Positions 44,918 through 55,156 of a stretch of 64,000 nucleotides of DNA are shown one piece after another (within the stretch, counting starts at the first letter, position 1; the number at the start of each line of letters is the position of its first letter). The DNA is from Blastomussa wellsi. Lineage: Eukaryota > Cnidaria > Anthozoa > Scleractinia > Plerogyridae. Position numbers and translations under genes: made by a program. The stretch is from positions 15,023,349 to 15,087,348 of the forward strand of contig OX393567.1 in the NCBI GenBank assembly GCA_947652115.1, read 5' to 3'. The notes beneath the pieces are model-generated. The model was not told where the DNA came from, ran no database searches, and was given only the letters and a program-made list of their open reading frames with translations.

Positions 44918-45278
44918 TTTGAACAAGGTTGTAGCTTTGTAAATTCTCGTCACTAAATGAAGCAAGTAGGATTCAAGCACGTCTTTCATCTGGTTAGTGC
45001 CCTATGTATTTTACGTCTTTTCTCAAATAACTACCGAGCATGAATTGAATTAACGTTAACGGAAGTATGTTGTTTGCCAATAACCTCATCTCGCGGGATA
45101 ATCTGTGGTGAATCGAACTTTTTCCGTTTCCGTTTTCCTTTTTCTTTAGTATTTACATTTGGTTTTTTTCATTATTTCTTCATACGAACCTTATACTAAA
45201 ACAAAAAAATGTCATCGTCGTAAAAAGTTGGGGGGCTGAAGCCCTCCCCCCCCCAGCCTCCCGGCTTCGCCGTCCCTG
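44916..45278. repeat. Dispersed repeat with homopolymer runs, copy B
   Basis: Inverted copy of 25401-25797. Its left edge touches the satellite and its right edge touches the stop codon of the minus-strand gene, so the 3' UTR of that gene consists of this repeat. Confidence 0.8.
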
Positions 45279-45279
45279 A

Positions 45280-46465
45280 TCATCTCTTGACTCCAAACCA
45301 GTGCTCGCTTGTTGATGATGGCGCCGAAGAGCAACGATGCTCAGGGTTAAAATTTTTATAGCGTCCGAAATTATATTCACTGGCGCCCATACCTGGTCTA
45401 CCATCAAAGTCGCAACCATAATCAATAAAGCTTTTATAGCTGTTGATGAGCCAACAGGAACTGTCACGATTGTTTGTGACTGCAGTGCAGTCATAACATT
45501 CAATTCCCCTGATGTTTAGATATTCGTATCTCTTACAAAGCCGCCACCATGAATTAAAGAGATTGTGATTTGTCAAATCTGCGCGTGCGTAGTCTGTGTA
45601 ATTGAAGCCCTGTGAATGAAAGTTGCAGGTTACTCTCAAGTGCGTTGAGTTTGCAGCGAGATATTGCATATGCGAAAGAGACAAACGCTGTGAGGCCCAG
45701 TCTACGACCAGCGAGTCCTCGTCCACAGGATAATTAATATTAAAGACTTTTTTAAACTCGTCTTTGTTTTCTAGTGAGAATGATTGAATCAGGGTCCAGA
45801 AAAATTCAGGCTCTGATTGAAGGTCACAGTACACCAGAAACGGCTGATTCTGAGCGTCATAAATTCTGTACTTTCCTGATGTCGAGACGCCATTTTTCCA
45901 GACGTCTTTACAGTTCCGAGGATATGTGGGTTTCTCGCACCTCTGACCAGTGTAACCGTAAGGACAGGTACAGTTGAATCTCACTGTTTTGAGATCACAA
46001 ATTTCCCGACACATCCCTCCCTGGAAGCATGGATCTGGCTTGCAGCACTTGTTGACGCAAATGTCTTTGTCCGGTAAGTAACATCTTCCATCCTTAAAAT
46101 AACAAAACGCTTTAGTCTTCTTTTTATTTTTCATAAGCACAAAAATGCCTAATTTCTAATTACAGTTATGGAAATATTTATTTTTGTTATTATTATTATT
46201 ATTCTTTTTATGCTGAAGAAATACCATTATACAGGCATTATACCCTATGCTCCGACTATACCATTATGCTCAAATTTATGTCGGCATAATGTATGCAACC
46301 CTAACAAGCAGTAGGTATTTTGAGAATCCTGCAACTTAATTGGTGATTTGGTTCAGCGCGGCAATGCCCTATTTTAACCGCTTTTGATCATTAACTATGT
46401 AACCTTGATAATGGCGCAAGATGCACTGAAGCGTCGGTTTCTATATAACTTATATTTCTTGTCTC

Positions 46466-46513
<48 letters not shown>

Positions 46514-46539
46514 TAATAATAATAATAATAGTGATAATA

Positions 46540-46581
<42 letters not shown>

Positions 46582-49500
46582 GGGATGATGATGAGGATGA
46601 TGATGATGATGATGATGATAATAATAATAGTGTCTATAACAAAATTCTTGATTTTGATTGGTTGTGCTCGCGCCTATTTGTCGCGTAACCGGCACGCGAT
46701 CAAGTGGGTATCCAATTACAGGTATCAGCTTGAACAACTTCAAATTGGATATTTGTACAAATTGGACACCTGCATCATTCACGCGTCAATCACGTACAGT
46801 TAGACATGTCTTTCTCGCTGTTTTCCTCCTTTTTGCAATAGAGATTCTCAAAACACAAAAGAGGTTCACACAAGAGGTTCTAAAAGATCGACTAACTAAC
46901 CTCGAACTTTTTGTAATACAATTCAGGGGTAATCGTGCTCATAATTTCAAATCTCTTGCCAGATTACTCTCTGAATTGAACTTCACTTAGTTCCGTTACC
47001 ATTGTTAATTACTTAATTGACCACTCTCCATTGGGGCTTTTCAGGGCCAATGTAAACAAAAGCAAATATTTTATGTAAACAACATTGATCAGAATCCCAA
47101 CTGGCAGGAGAGAGACCAGTTGGTTATTTACAAGCGTGGCCGAGGAGTTGAACTCGAAGCTACCGAGAACGACTCCAGATAGTGGTCAGAACGGGACTTC
47201 ACCCGCGACTTACGGATTTCAAGTCCAACGCTCTAACCACTCGGCCACGCTGTCCCCTTAAGCACCGTCGCAGTGAGACGCAAAACGCGTGCTGCCGTTC
47301 ATTTTTTCAGAAATAAATGACTTGCACTTATATGACGCCATAAAACGCAAGATAGTGGCAGAGATCAAGCAGAGAGCAGCTTTGTTTGGCAAATCCTAAG
47401 TTGAGACAATGAGCGATGTAGCAGCTCTCGAAAGGTCGCACACGAATGGCTCGATACCCTGCGCGAAAACAATAAAACAAACAACAGGAACAATGCCCCT
47501 AGCGCCTAAAACAAAAGCTGCTACCAGTAGAATTACAAGCTTACGAGAGCTGCTACACTACCGGAGACAATAAGCATGATGGGAACTTGCCTGCGTAGCA
47601 GTTGATTCCTCTCTAAGATCGCGAATGAACGAAGAAAACTACGAGCGAACAAGTGCACCTTGCGAGCAGGGAAGAAAATGGGGAGAGGGAGGGGTGGGGT
47701 AAGGAACGAAAGGAATCGTTGTAGGCGACTCCTTTAGTTCCCTATTCCTCTCCGCTTCTCCCCATTTTTGCCTGCTGCACAGGCGCACTCGTTCGCTCTC
47801 CCATTCGTTCTCAGTTTCCTTCGTTCGTTCGGCGTGGTTGGAAAGGACTCGACTGCTACGCATGCTAGATGGGAGCAGCAAATAGTTTCAACACGAGATG
47901 TGTATTTTAAAGTAAATGAGAAGGTAATGTCTCCTCTTTCATGAAAAATGCATCAGATGAAAGAAATCAGGCTGTTGCTTTAACTAGAATTAAGAACAAT
48001 TCTCTGTAAGATTAAAACAAGGTGGATAATGAAAACGTTGACCCCCACACCCTCAGTTTACCTCGGTGTAAAAACCTGTGACTTTTTTCTTTGTTTTTGA
48101 TCCATTGTGTTTCTGTTCTGCATTGTTTCGAGGTTCTTTGTTGTCTTGTTCGTTCTTTGATTTACGTCACTTGTGAGTTTAACAGGTTTTTACACCGAGG
48201 ATGAGCCACAATTGCATTGGAAGCGGCGGCAAGACCGACTCAAGACCGTTGCTCCATTGTTGTTGTTTGCTTACAAAAGCATAGTAAAGCATGCCACTTT
48301 GAGCAAAAGCTGTCGCCTCTGATACACTGTTCTCAGAGCTGTACATTGTGATAGCCTTCTCTGTCTATTTTTCGCAATTGAATGCCAAAGAAAGGCCCGA
48401 CGAGCAATGTATTTCGCCATTTCGTCTATGGGGCAAGTGGCCTAGCAGTAATTAGCCGCACATCGAGTGAATAACACGGGAACACGTGCTTATTTCCGTG
48501 TTTTAATGAAGTGCATTTGTAAAATAGGATCGACGCAGGTTCAACGTTTGCTACCACGCTGGAATAAAGTCGACTCTGTCGAACCTATTTTTAATGTACT
48601 CGACGCGACTTAGATTCGACGTTTGCAATTAACTCGGTTCGTTTTCGGCCATTTTAGTTGATGGGTAAAACTCCAGCTACCTTTCCTTGAATTTCTCCAA
48701 AGGTGCATCGGTTCCAGGCCAGAAAATAAGAAGTCAGGTTACACAGATATCCTAGTTGCTATATCTGTAAAGATATCTGCGGGGCGGGTTCTTGTATTTC
48801 TCAGAGCAGTTTACGAAGGGCAGATGTAGCGTTGAAAGAAACTTTTTGATGTAAATATATTTCTTAGTTATATATTCACCACATTTGTATTTTGTTGCTC
48901 CTTTTTGTGGACTAATTAACAATTGGTTCGTGCTGTAGCGTGCTTCATCGAGTTGTGGTGCACGTGGGAAGTTTGGAGAGCACGAAAGCTTCTTCCCATG
49001 TGCACCATAACTCGATGAAGCACGCTAAAGCATGAACAAATTGTTTTATAACATTGCCGCCGTGGAAATGTACGCTTTATTTCCTGATTGAATACAAAAT
49101 TCTCTTAACAGAAGATAAGACAACGTGCGTTCCTATTAGTTCATTCATTACGCCACATTTTCTTTTTCTGTGCGAAGAAGGCAGTTCGAACAAAGCGTCA
49201 GCATCAGTTAAAATAGTTCAAAAACTACACCGATTCCCTTAAAAAGACTTTAGCAAAGAAGTCAAATATCATGTGCAAATATTTTAAACGAATACGGACA
49301 GGAAAGTTAACAAGCCTGGCTGGAATTTGATCCCAGAGCGATGTGAGCATTTTGAACGGTGCAGTTGTGCGGAGTTGAAGAAGTGGAAATCTAAAGCTGC
49401 TTGTGACTTTCCAGTTCTCGTGGGCATATTAAACAACGCTGTTTCTCTGAACTTGCTTGTGGATGTTTATGGCGGTGACAGCAAGAGATTTGGGTCTTTC

Positions 49501-50118
49501 AGATGACAAGCTTCTCTAAAGGACTGCGCTGCAGGTGTGAAGGTGTTAACGGTAACGTGCACAATACAGACAATAGGAATGTGAAGCACGCTCGCGTTAT
49601 TGAATTTGATTGCACAAATTTACTTGCTATGTTATAAGAAGTGTTTTGCAACTGGAATAAACCTTTAACAGCCTAATATATTCTAGCTAACGTAACATAT
49701 ATCTAAACTGAAATCTAGAGAGGTGCTATTGTTCTTATTGACAAGGAGTTTTCCTTTTGTTAACAATTCTCACCTGTACAGTGTAGCTCCTCACCAAATC
49801 ATAGTAACAAGATCCTGGTTTGTGTTTTAATGCAGATGGCTTCATCTCTTTATTGACATCATTCAACTCGCAATTGCTCTCAGCTTTATTCTGTAAATAG
49901 TTTATAGAGACACACAGACACTCGTCTCTACACTCCATGTGGCAGTGGGTGGCGCTCTTCACAGTGATTCGTTTAACCACGTGACCCTCAAGAGCGCTGT
50001 CATGGACAACATCTTGGTCGATGACGAACTTGAATTGTTGGCAATGTCCTTGACATGTTGCACATTCCACGATGCTTTTTAGTTTAAGAACAATGATCAA
50101 TGGTGCCAATGAAAGCAT
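45280..50118 (-). CDS. Secreted PAN/EGF/fibrinogen-like protein
   Basis: Two exons on -: 49774-50118 and 45280-46092, both in phase 0, giving 385 residues. Exon 1 starts with a signal peptide (MLSLAPLIIVLKLKSIVEC) and a PAN/Apple-like domain with paired cysteines (CQGHC, HCHMECRDECLC). Exon 2 opens with a Cys-rich EGF domain (CFQGGMC, FNCTCPYGYTGQRCE). A fibrinogen-like domain follows (NCKDVWKNGVSTSGKYRIY, PFLVYCDL) and continues to a natural stop. The usual C-terminal fibrinogen repeat signature is not obvious, so the domain may be divergent. Such proteins are common in cnidarian matrix and immune-like repertoires. The 3.7-kb intron holds a microsatellite, a SINE and several MITEs. It is complete unless there are further 5' exons. 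Confidence 0.75.
46466..46629. repeat. (AAT)n and (ATG)n microsatellite
   Basis: About 105 bp of AAT units, then ATG units, then AAT again. Open frames of poly-Tyr, poly-Ile or poly-Met across it are artefacts. Confidence 0.95.
47115..47256 (-). mobile_element. tRNA-Ser-derived SINE, antisense
   Basis: On the minus strand the head reads GCGTGGCCGAGTGGTTAGAG with a TTGAAAT anticodon-loop-like segment, as in tRNA-Ser(TGA). The B-box region is altered (GGGTGAAGTCCC). The tail repeats gtggccgaggagttgaactc. It is not a functional tRNA because the tail and B box deviate. Confidence 0.75.
47418..47556. repeat. TAGCAGCTCTCG MITE, copy B
   Basis: Inverted copy of 32542-32677, ends gtagcagctctcg and cgagagctgctac. 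Confidence 0.8.
47589..47865. repeat. Foldback element
   Basis: Ends gcctgcgtagcagttga and tcgactgctacgcatgc (two mismatches), with gaacgaag/cttcgttc pairing further in. Confidence 0.65.
48061..48200. repeat. MITE with perfect 19-bp inverted ends
   Basis: CCTCGGTGTAAAAACCTGT at 48061-48079 and its exact complement at 48182-48200. T-rich interior. Confidence 0.8.
48926..49037. repeat. Hairpin with 46-bp arms
   Basis: Arms contain gcgtgcttcatcgagtt and gcaccataactcgatgaagc; a few mismatches; loop of about 20 bases. Confidence 0.8.
49038..49773. other. Intronic, no gene seen
   Basis: Part of the intron of the PAN/EGF gene, with no recognised feature. Confidence 0.5.
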
Positions 50119-50428
50119 GACCTCCTAAACTGTAAATTATTATTTTAATTAAAATTACAATATTATGGGAAACATCTACAACTTCGCTGTTTTGAAAGCA
50201 GAGTTTGGAAAATTGTAGGTCACGCGAATTTACGAAATACACACAGCTAAAGGGTTCGTTGAGCAAACTCGTGGGTTATGTTAGGGTTAGCAGTAAGGCA
50301 AGATGATGAACAGCCTCGCAAGGTTTGCTCTTGGGGCTCTTGGATGCGCATTTGCAAATTGTAACCGTGTCTTATAAAAAGGCTCACATTCATTTTTTTT
50401 ATATTAAGTTTTTTAACCATCAGTGAAA

Positions 50429-50539
50429 AGGGCCACTGTCACGCCTGATATATGCATGACCTGTGGCTTGCTGTAATCATGCTCTATTGTCTTGCAATAG
50501 AAAGAGATAATTTCTATAATTGGGCGTGACAGTGTCCCT
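50429..50539. repeat. MITE with 17-18-bp inverted ends
   Basis: agggccactgtcacgcc on the left and gggcgtgacagtgtccct on the right. The right end abuts TTAA (50540-50543); a matching left TTAA is not seen. Confidence 0.7.
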
Positions 50540-50766
50540 TTAATTCCCAGGCCACCTCCTTCCCGAGACATTTAATTTGAAAAGCCACCTATCAACAAAA
50601 CCTTGTTGAGCGGAAGCTAAGTTATTTATTGCAGTTAGCCAGTTGGCAAGTTTCAGTGGCCAATCCAGACTAAATTTGAAGCATTCCACGATTTCATCTT
50701 GAATTGTTAGATATTCGTTTGTCTTTATATCAGTGGTAGGGAAAGCATCTTCACTGGTATAGATTT
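50540..50766 (-). CDS. Candidate terminal exon, unknown gene
   Basis: A strong minus-strand acceptor (tttctttctatgtctgcacag) precedes 75 codons, phase 1, ending TAA at the MITE edge. The residues (SEDAFPTTDIKTNEYL, LKLANWLTAINNLASAQQGF) match no family I know. No upstream exon with compatible phase was found. The stop may come from the MITE insertion. Confidence 0.3.
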
Positions 50767-51841
50767 CTGTGCAGACATAGAAAGAAAGTATTAAGTGAAT
50801 TTTTCTTCGCTTTTTTGCAGCTGTTCTTTTCTTCATAAGAAGTCCTCGCAGTGGCGCATTTCCCTGGTACGTAAAGTGAATTAAAAGATGTTAAATGCCA
50901 CGGGAGGGGATGGGATGAGATAGGAATTTACATTTATCGTCTAAACACAAAAATGAATATCAATAAACGTGTAGATCATTTTGTTCTGATGCGAATATAT
51001 TCGTGAGAAAGCGCTTGACCTATAAAGCGGGCTGGCTCAGCAAGCTAGAAAAATCTTCATATGCATGGTTTAAGTCAGCCCCTATACATTGATTCAAACT
51101 TTCTTTCCTCTAATATGGAGGGACAGTTGTCCAAAAACCTCTGGAAATTCTGAAGCATTGAGCGCTCAAGAACGAAACATAAATTTTTAAGTGAAAAATC
51201 TTAGCCCGGCTGTCATATAGTCACCACGAAGAGGATTTTTTGTTGTGTTTAAGAAAACGCGCCGAGATCTCGGCAATCCGGGCTAGCCCGGCTCATGTAA
51301 ACCTAGGCTCTTCGAATTCTGCAGCAGGTGTTGATATTATTCTGACATTTTGCAAGTAAAGTTAATTAGTTGTTGCGTTAATGCATCATCTACCGTTTTC
51401 CCGTAAAAAGTTTCACTTTTTTCCTGTTTGTAATCCATCCTAAAAACTATATGTAATTCTTATACCTTTTTATTATTTTATCAAAATGCTATTCATCTCG
51501 TCACCAATTTGAAAACAGCGTTAACATGGCAGCAGAAATTTTCAGGCTAGCCTTCGTTGTTTTCACAATCAGTCTTGCATTTCGCAATATTTGTAAATGT
51601 TTCGAAAAAGAATCAAGTATATTCATAACTCACCGCTCTCAATTATCGTGGAGGTCTCAGTTTTTCTGCCAGTTAATAGAAGAAAAAGCTCAAGTCTCCA
51701 CTCTTCGTTAAAAAAAATAGAGATGAAGCTCGAAGATTCTCGGCACCCATGTCAGTTGTTTTAAATAAATCGATAAAAATAAATCGTCTTTGTTCTACGA
51801 GGGTAGCACATGATAGGCTTTAAACTAACAAACCTGCGACT
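50767..51841. other. No gene seen
   Basis: AT-rich; one 61-codon frame at 51526 begins with a hydrophobic stretch but has no support. Confidence 0.4.
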
Positions 51842-52041
51842 CTCAAATTTCCCATCGAATTGGAATTAGAAGTGTTGGTTTTTGCGGAGGGAGGAAAACC
51901 AGAGGACTCGGAGAAAAACACTCGGAGCAAGGACGAAAACCAGCTAAAAATTCAACCCACATATGACACCGGGTCCGGGAATCGCCGAACCCGGGCCACA
52001 TTGGTGGAAGGCGAGCGCAAGAACCACTGCACCATCCCTGC
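51842..52041 (-). mobile_element. tRNA-derived SINE, antisense
   Basis: On the minus strand the head has A box GATGGTGCAGTGGTT and B box GGGTTCGGCGATTCC. The tail has cttgctccgagtg and ccaacacttc. The family resembles common anthozoan SINEs. Confidence 0.75.
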
Positions 52042-54599
52042 TCACAGTGTGCTTATCTTGTATTATTTGCCTTTTACAGCTGGCGCGTTTTGGTTCGATT
52101 TGTTACTTGCTTGCTTGAAAACAAAAACAAAAAAAAAAAAACGAAAAAGAGGATATTAAAAAAAAACTGTTTGCGAAGTCATTGCCGATGATTAACTCCT
52201 CACTTATACCGTCTAGCTATAAGCATGTGTTTTGATCTTGGAACTAAGAACACTTTTCACTGACCAGTGATGCATGTTATATCAGTATTAAGGTTTGTCC
52301 CTTTTGGGAAAAATGCGTTGTTTGATCTTTGTTGCCGCCGTGATGATTTTCACAAAGAAAAGGCCGGCAAAAACAATTGATCGTTAAACTCCTGAATTGC
52401 ATTGAATCTTTCACAGACAAGGGAAATATCGGAAAGCACCGACACCTCTTCAGTTTTGGAGAGCCATCTGCAGCTCACAAAAACTGTGCTCCACTGCGAT
52501 TTCCGTCAAATTTTCGGGAAGCTCAAATTCCCGATATGATTACAGCGTATATTTTAAATAGTGTTTAAGAACAATCCCCAGAAACTCGGTCCTCGTTCAC
52601 AAATCGGTATTTATTGCTAAGCGAAGTTTGAAAGAATTAATCTAACTTCAACGCATGGAATTTGCACTAGAAATTTTGGACAGGCGATCACTGATGAAGG
52701 TGATACTCAAAACAAGTTCTACGTACAAAGAAACCTTATAGTCCCCAACAGAAGCAGATGAAGCCAAGTCTAACAATATAAGGTCAAAATTAAAATAGCA
52801 AGTGTATGTTTGTGGCATTTAACCAGGTGTGATTTTTAATCGTTACGCGGACAAAACATTACTGGGGACTCTGATTAAAACACAACTGAACGTGAATAAC
52901 AGAGCAACAGTGAAAGAACTCGTAATATTCTGTTGGACATTCTTCCTGAAGCGCGAGTAGATAACGGATATGAATTATTAATTGCCTTGAAATTTCATTT
53001 GCAACGTCGTATTAACGATTATAACAAAATTTTACAATGCCTTAATATTTATTAGTGAGTGCATATATAGACCATCAAAATCATTCATCTGATAGGGGAA
53101 CTTACACTTACCTTTTTATATGTGACTCTACACAACTGATCAGGATCCAAGGTCAATTCTGTATTCACCGATATTTCTTCTATGCGGCATCCAACTGAGG
53201 GGTAATGTGCGTAATTTTAAGCTGTTATGGAAAACAATTTTTTCAGTAAAACGGATAGAGAATAATAGAGCAATGGTGAATAAACTTGCGAGTTTCAGTT
53301 GATAACGAATAGCAGATATCAGAACTTTATTTACCAACAGACGATGAGTTCAAAATCAAATATTCTTAACCCAAAGTATCTGTTCTAAAGACAGAGATAT
53401 TTAACAACTATTCATCGAAGTGGAGGCGGCTAGTTACTAATACTTGTTATTGTTATACTCAACCTCAGGTTTTCCATTTTTAGCTTTTTGATTGGTTTGC
53501 GCACTCCGATTAACAGCGAGTAGCCTTATATGGAATTTATTTTATTTATTTGCCACGATAAAAAATGGAGAAGGGATGTGTTTATAATTATGTCTCTGAG
53601 TCCAAAGATATTATTAAAAATGTTTAAGCCCAAAAAGCACTTTCCCAACAAAACAACCGCAAAATGTTAAAAGTAATTCTACTAATATACGAAGTTTGAT
53701 CCAAAAAAACCTGTTCTTCAGGAGATATCCGTTTACCTCATAGGCCCGTAAGGAGATGGGGGCTTGCTGGTTACGTCTGCAACCCCTTCCCACGAGCTGG
53801 GAGCCCGATTGCTCAAAAGAGACTAAATTTTTGAAAAGAAACGATTAGACATGTTGTTTGAAAATGCAGTGTTCATCTAAAACGCCTATAAAGGCTGTCT
53901 AAGACAACTTAAGTTTTCAAATTTCCTTTCGTGGAGATCCCAGATCTGCGCGCGATGACGCACCCCTACGGGAATGCCACAGGGCCATGCAATTTCTATG
54001 TACTCACAAGTTTGCGAAAGTTGTCTTTGAGTGATGAGTGTAGTTGTTTGGATAGTATTGCGGAGTTGTCATGAAAGATTGGGTTTTATTTGCTGTTCGA
54101 ACATCAAATTAAACATTTTTACAATGTGAGCTTATTAAAGTGCTTTAACCTACTATGTAAACTGTGTTGCGTTGGTTACCTGACACTATGTTCACTTTGC
54201 CAAATTCGCATTACAAGTGCCTGAAAAATACAATACGCGATCAAGATTTTCTAGCGAGTACAAGTATATATGAAAAAACCCGATGTCTGTTGTGTTTTAT
54301 TTTTGAGAGGCGTTCGGGAGAGACACCTGATACCTTGAAAAGCAGGTTTTTTAATTTCGCTGTTTGAAAACTAATTGTATTTGCCTTGGCTTTACCATAA
54401 CTATGGCTTTACGAACTCGATCTCTTGCGAATTCATATGTCACGTGATTTCGACTACCTTAGAAGTTTTAAAAAAGCGGGAAACATTAAGTCAATATTGA
54501 TAACGCGTTCTCAAGTCGATTCAGAAAATAACATTTCTTGTCTCCGAACGGGAATCGAATCGATAACGTTCCAGTTATAAATTTACCGTTTGGAAGATA
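52042..54599. other. No confident gene
   Basis: A minus-strand stretch at 53112-53177 reads CRIEEISVNTELTLDPDQLC and ends at a GTAAGT donor, but phases with neighbours do not fit. Otherwise AT-rich and featureless. Confidence 0.4.
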
Positions 54600-54749
54600 T
54601 GTACAGCCCCTGAAATGATCCCGACCCCGAAATGATCCCCAACCCCGAAATGATCCCCAAATTGTCCCCGAAATGATCCCGACCCCGAAATGATCCCCAA
54701 TTTTTGTCACGCTGAACCCGAACTGATCCCCAAGTAATTTCGGGAATGG
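54600..54749. repeat. Ginger left terminal inverted repeat
   Basis: Built of repeated ccgaaatgatccc words, five full or near copies at intervals of 15-20 bases, which could be transposase binding sites. Confidence 0.9.
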
Positions 54750-55156
54750 CGTTTAAGCATGGGACTGTGGATTAGTTAACAACCAGGAAACCCGAAAGTA
54801 AATTAGAGCTAAAAAGGTAGTGTCATAGACTACAATACGTAAACGTAACAGAAACGACTTTTAGTTTAATAAACAACATGGTATCACTTTTAATTTTGCG
54901 TAATAGCAAAGAATAGGTACAATGAGTAATATTAACGTTTTCAAACATATTAAATTGATAGCATTACCTAACATCAGTTAGGGTATAAAAAATCACTAAA
55001 AATATTGTTTTCAATTTCTAACAGTAATCTGAAATAGTGAAACTTACAACAGCAACATCGAACATAATAGTCTGCAACGTTTTCTGCAAAATACACGTTA
55101 TATAATTAAGACGAAGTAAAATATAAAATTGATCTGAAATTTATGCAGCGATATAA

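Noticed and set aside
46450..46803. Poly-Tyr, poly-Ile and poly-Met open frames
   Set aside because: Artefacts of the AAT/ATG microsatellite.
47180..47256. tRNA-Ser gene on the minus strand
   Set aside because: The A-box half fits, but the B box is altered and the sequence continues into a SINE tail.
51860..52159. 99-codon plus-strand frame
   Set aside because: It reads through an antisense SINE and a poly-A-like stretch.
53112..53177. Possible exon reading CRIEEISVNTELTLDPDQLC ending at GTAAGT
   Set aside because: The only start compatible with the frame gives a phase that fits neither the upstream nor downstream candidates; the longer alternative frame has no splice support.
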